NCBI GenBank assembly: GCA_036645935.1
Contig: JAVXNE010000003.1
Coordinates: forward strand, 144,029-208,028
Reading direction: 5' to 3'
DNA from: JAUNBN01 sp036645935
GTDB lineage: Bacteria > Bacillota > Clostridia > Oscillospirales > Ruminococcaceae
DNA: 64,000 bases
Below the pieces are notes generated by a model. It did no database searches, was not told where the DNA came from, and worked only from the letters and a program-made list of their open reading frames with translations. Shown here one piece after another: positions 61,183-64,000 of this stretch. Position 1 is the stretch's first letter. Each line of letters begins with the position of its first letter. Both the position numbers and the translations under genes were made by a program.

Positions 61183-63203
61183 TCGATGGCAACATGAGAG
61201 AAAATGAAATACGACTCACCTTCTTTTCGCAGGGTAAGTACGGCGTGTTCGCTATATAGTGTTACCAGAACCCCATTCGTTTCGCCGGCTGTGCATTCGA
61301 ATACCCCCGGGCCGAAATCGCTTGCATAGCTATAAAAAGTCTTATATTCTTCCAAATACAAGGCATCGCCCATATTTGTCATGTCTGCAAGGGAAACGTT
61401 CATATATTTTTGCAAATATTGCTCCACCGTTGCAAAGGGGATGCGGCCAAAGGGGACGGTAGCAAGGAAGCCATCAATGGGCTGCTGAGCATATGCTTCC
61501 TTCAATGATGCAATTTCCGTCTCGTCTGCTGATGAGAGAAAAGTTTCTCTGGGGATATAATAAACAAAGCGACCTATATCCATTTGTGGCGGTATCTCAT
61601 AATAAGAGGTAAAAAAATGCGAGATGGGGTTTAACGCAAATTCACCATCTGGGCCTGTAATAGCAGCCGCATCACCATCACCGTCGGGCAGCAGCGTCTC
61701 AAATGCTTCATTGACCTGCGCTATTTCATCCTTTGTCAGTCCTCTTGGCAGAATAGATGAGTTAGACCCGTTGTAATTTGACGCATAGCCGGTTACCAGC
61801 GTGTCTCCGGCGTAATACTCAATATCGCTGACCTGTACGTCACCCTCAATCACCACAAGATAGGGCGCGTTGCTCGTGACGGACACGGACTGCTCGCCGC
61901 CCTCGTACAATACGCGCACACTGGTGTACTCTGCCGGGATTACTTCATCGGTGCGGAAGTTCCAATACCGTTTGCCCAAATCGCCAAACACCACCGTCAG
62001 GCCGTTCCATTTCAGAAGCGAAGCGGAAAAGCCCAGGCTCATAGAGGGATCGCACTCCGCGGATGCTGCCAGCGAATACGCCCCATCCGCTTTCTCCATG
62101 ACAAACACACCGTAGCCCATATTTTCCTCGGGCAGCATGGGGTTTGGAGCCGCCGCCAGAAGCAGCACCGCATCCCCGTATACATAGGACTGTTCTACGA
62201 CAGTATAAGACGAATCCTGTGCAAGAAACACCTGTGTGGCGCTTGCGATTTCTTTCTGCGCCCTTTTGGGCGCAGGGTTACTGACCAGCACAACCGCAAG
62301 GGCAACCACAGCGACAATCGCAGCCGCGACGATCCAAAATTCGGTTTTTTTGTAGCTTAGCACATTTTTCACCCTGCTTTTCGTGTCTCCCTCGCCAAAG
62401 GCAAGAGGGGTGGCGTGTATCATCCCTTTCGCAGTGCCAAAGCGCAAAAGCGACTGGGAATATTCAGTGCGCATATCTGTATCCATCTTTTTCATCACAG
62501 CCTCGTCGCAGGACAGTTCCATATCTTTTCCCGACAGAATAAACGCAAGCCACACAAGCGGATTAAACCAATGGATTGCCAAAGCGGCAAAACCGAGTAT
62601 TCTTGTCGCATGGTCAAATCGCCTTACATGGCAGAGCTCGTGGGCAATAATAAAACCCGTTTCACACTCCGAAAGCGAAGATGAAAGGTAAATCTTCGGC
62701 CGAAACAGCCCTATCACAAATGGAGAATGGATATGGTCTGCAAGGTAGATGTTCTCTTTCAGCCGTGTTGCGCCGATGAGACTTCGCCTTAACTTCACAA
62801 AAGCAATCACGCTGTAAATCAGCATTGCCAGCACTCCAAGCACCCAAATAATAGAGCCTGTCAAAATCCAAATTTGAATTGGATTAACGCTGTTAACAAC
62901 ATTACCTTGCATTGGCAGTAGTGGATTGATGGAGTTATCTATGATGCCGATACCGGTGTTAATTTGCGGTGCGGTGCTGTAAATAATATCCTGCGGTATG
63001 GGGGCTTTCCCCGTTGGCATGAGACTGAGCACGCTCTCGAATGAAAATGGGCAAAGCAATCTAAACAGCACGATGCTCCACAAAGTATAGGAAAAAATCT
63101 TAGGCGCTTTTTTCAGCAACAGCCTTACAATCAGCACGAATATAATCACATAACCACCAACTAAGCTCATGTTCAGCACGGAAATAAACAATTTATCTAA
63201 CAT
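61179..63203 (-). CDS. M56 family (BlaR1-like) membrane metallopeptidase
   Basis: 674 aa. N-terminal transmembrane helices, the cytosolic zinc protease motif HELCH (HEXXH) with ELSCDEAV downstream, a further TM (about 288-308), then a large outside domain of about 365 residues. In BlaR1/MecR1 the outer part is a penicillin-binding sensor; here I see no SxxK/SxN/KTG set, so the signal is something else. The protease should cleave or trigger release of the BlaI-type repressor encoded just upstream (7 bp overlap). Confidence 0.9.
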   Translation of the reverse strand: MLDKLFISVLNMSLVGGYVIIFVLIVRLLLKKAPKIFSYTLWSIVLFRLLCPFSFESVLSLMPTGKAPIPQDIIYSTAPQINTGIGIIDNSINPLLPMQGNVVNSVNPIQIWILTGSIIWVLGVLAMLIYSVIAFVKLRRSLIGATRLKENIYLADHIHSPFVIGLFRPKIYLSSSLSECETGFIIAHELCHVRRFDHATRILGFAALAIHWFNPLVWLAFILSGKDMELSCDEAVMKKMDTDMRTEYSQSLLRFGTAKGMIHATPLAFGEGDTKSRVKNVLSYKKTEFWIVAAAIVAVVALAVVLVSNPAPKRAQKEIASATQVFLAQDSSYTVVEQSYVYGDAVLLLAAAPNPMLPEENMGYGVFVMEKADGAYSLAASAECDPSMSLGFSASLLKWNGLTVVFGDLGKRYWNFRTDEVIPAEYTSVRVLYEGGEQSVSVTSNAPYLVVIEGDVQVSDIEYYAGDTLVTGYASNYNGSNSSILPRGLTKDEIAQVNEAFETLLPDGDGDAAAITGPDGEFALNPISHFFTSYYEIPPQMDIGRFVYYIPRETFLSSADETEIASLKEAYAQQPIDGFLATVPFGRIPFATVEQYLQKYMNVSLADMTNMGDALYLEEYKTFYSYASDFGPGVFECTAGETNGVLVTLYSEHAVLTLRKEGESYFIFSHVAID

Positions 63204-63568
63204 TGTTTTCCCTCCTTCTGCCTATCAATCATGCTTTGAATTTCTGCAATCTCTTGATCGGACAGGGCCTTCCTCCTTGCGAAAGATGCGATAAACCGGG
63301 GCAGCGACCCCGAAAAGGTTTCTCCTACAAATCGTTCGCTTTGTGCGAAAATATACTCCTCTTTTGACACAAGAGATGTCACGGCGCCGTTCACGTTTTG
63401 AAAAATGCCTTTTTCACACAGCTTGCGCAAAATCGTGTAGGTGGTTGATTTTTTCCAAGAAATATGCTCCTCTGCAAGCTTAACAAGCTCGCCCGAAGAA
63501 ATTGGCTCACTCTCCCAAATTAAGTCTGCAAACCGCATTTCAATATCGCCTAACTTATATTCAATCAT
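63197..63568 (-). CDS. BlaI/MecI/CopY family transcriptional repressor
   Basis: 123 aa from ATG 63568 (GTG 63577 also possible). Winged helix signature: LIWESEPISSGELVKLAEE, SWKKSTTYTILRKLCEKG. Forms a dimer that represses its own operon until the M56 partner is activated. Overlaps the M56 start by 7 bp. Confidence 0.93.
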   Translation of the reverse strand: MIEYKLGDIEMRFADLIWESEPISSGELVKLAEEHISWKKSTTYTILRKLCEKGIFQNVNGAVTSLVSKEEYIFAQSERFVGETFSGSLPRFIASFARRKALSDQEIAEIQSMIDRQKEGKQC

Positions 63569-63601
63569 GTGCAACACATCACTTTCGGTTAATCGTCAAT
63601 C

Positions 63602-63640
63602 AACTAATTGTAGTTTATCGTCAGTAAACCCATCTGTCAA
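63602..63640 (-). promoter_or_regulatory. BlaI/M56 promoter and operator
   Basis: Minus strand: TTGACA (63635-63640), 17-bp spacer, TAAACT (63612-63617). AACTAATTGTAGTT (63602-63615, 5-bp arms) overlaps the -10 and contains the ACTA/TAGT half-sites of BlaI/MecI operators. Confidence 0.7.
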
Positions 63641-63760
63641 GATATAAAAAAGCAGGCCATATTTCAAGTCTGCCAAAGGGTATATAAACCATCTGCACCG
63701 CAATGACAGCATAACACAGACAAAGACATACCCTCCGCTTTTTGAACTGCAAATGCTCGA

Positions 63761-64000
63761 TGCACCGGAGATTTCAAGCAACAAGTGCTCGAGGACATTC
63801 AAGAAAGCAAATTAAGTCAACATCAAGAATCATCAAAATACGAAGTACAGCAGTCGGTCATTATGCGGCGGAAACGCATCTATCAGGAAGAAGGAGCGCA
63901 GGATATGTACATTGGGGGGGGCGAGGGCGTGCCAGTGCGCGGCGCTGATGCTGTTCGGCCTACAGGCTCTTCGCAAGCCTCCGAAAGGCTGAGCGCCCCA
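63761..64000 (+). pseudogene. IS3-family OrfA (transposase helix-turn-helix) remnant, cut by the window end
   Basis: Frame CTGDFKQQVLEDIQESKLSQ, then SSKYEV, VIMRRKRIYQEEGAQDMYI resembles OrfA of IS3/IS150-type elements, with an upstream stop (TGA) and no start. After YI, a run of eight G (63916-63923) moves the usual RGR basic tail into another frame. The rest of the element would lie beyond the edge. Confidence 0.55.

Overview
The window looks like chromosome of an anaerobic, endospore-forming Bacillota of class Clostridia, most likely an Oscillospirales-type lineage (inference; no 16S gene is present). The pointers are two [FeFe]-hydrogenase family proteins; the sporulation genes yqfC, yqfD and ylbJ; the Firmicutes orders yqfC-yqfD-phoH-ybeY-era-yqzL-recO, tig-clpP-clpX-lon-engB and lepB-rbgA-rnhB-yraN; Gram-positive style promoters (TTGACA-17-TATAAT) and strong Shine-Dalgarno sites. 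Most genes lie on the minus strand.

Layout. 1-4.3 kb: a minus-strand hydrogenase operon (2Fe-2S ferredoxin, sensory group C hydrogenase HydS, SpoIIE-type phosphatase, group B hydrogenase running off the left edge) behind a promoter that overlaps a perfect Rex-type palindrome. 4.5-14 kb: nitroreductase, mutS2, recO, a small overlapping yqzL-like gene, era, ybeY, phoH, yqfD, yqfC, then divergent ylbJ and a small Cys-rich gene. 14-20 kb: HD-domain and ydbC genes, tRNA-Gln/Pro, a graveyard (DUF3795 and IS256 pseudogenes), a lone fucosyltransferase, a 14-bp tandem repeat and a six-tRNA array with two promoters. 20-29 kb: accessory DNA with membrane proteins, a TetR unit, a zinc-ribbon/TM protein, a decayed B-box gene, a truncated large serine recombinase and tRNA-Val(CAC).

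28.9-41.9 kb is core housekeeping: methyltransferase, yerC, lysA, engB, lon, clpX, clpP, tig, then phosphoesterase, M19 dipeptidase, yraN, rnhB, rbgA and lepB (apparently leaderless). 42-45.7 kb: alpha/beta hydrolase, ywbE, a 15-bp tandem repeat, a radical SAM/SPASM protein and a lipoprotein.

45.9-60 kb is the most distinctive part. It is an apparent catabolic locus: zinc alcohol dehydrogenase, complete Liv-type ABC importer (binding protein, H, M, G, F), iron alcohol dehydrogenase, two Gfo/Idh/MocA oxidoreductases and a TIM-barrel isomerase on the minus strand. Opposed to these are a URO-D superfamily protein carrying methyltransferase-like zinc residues and a VOC protein, followed by a ROK repressor and a cysteine desulfidase family enzyme. 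The divergent promoters have palindromes. I read it as uptake and oxidation of a small, possibly O-methylated, polyol or aromatic substrate; the substrate itself cannot be read from the sequence. 60.4-64 kb: tRNA-Ala, a holin remnant, a BlaI/M56 (BlaR1-like) pair with its promoter/operator, and an IS3 OrfA remnant at the right edge.
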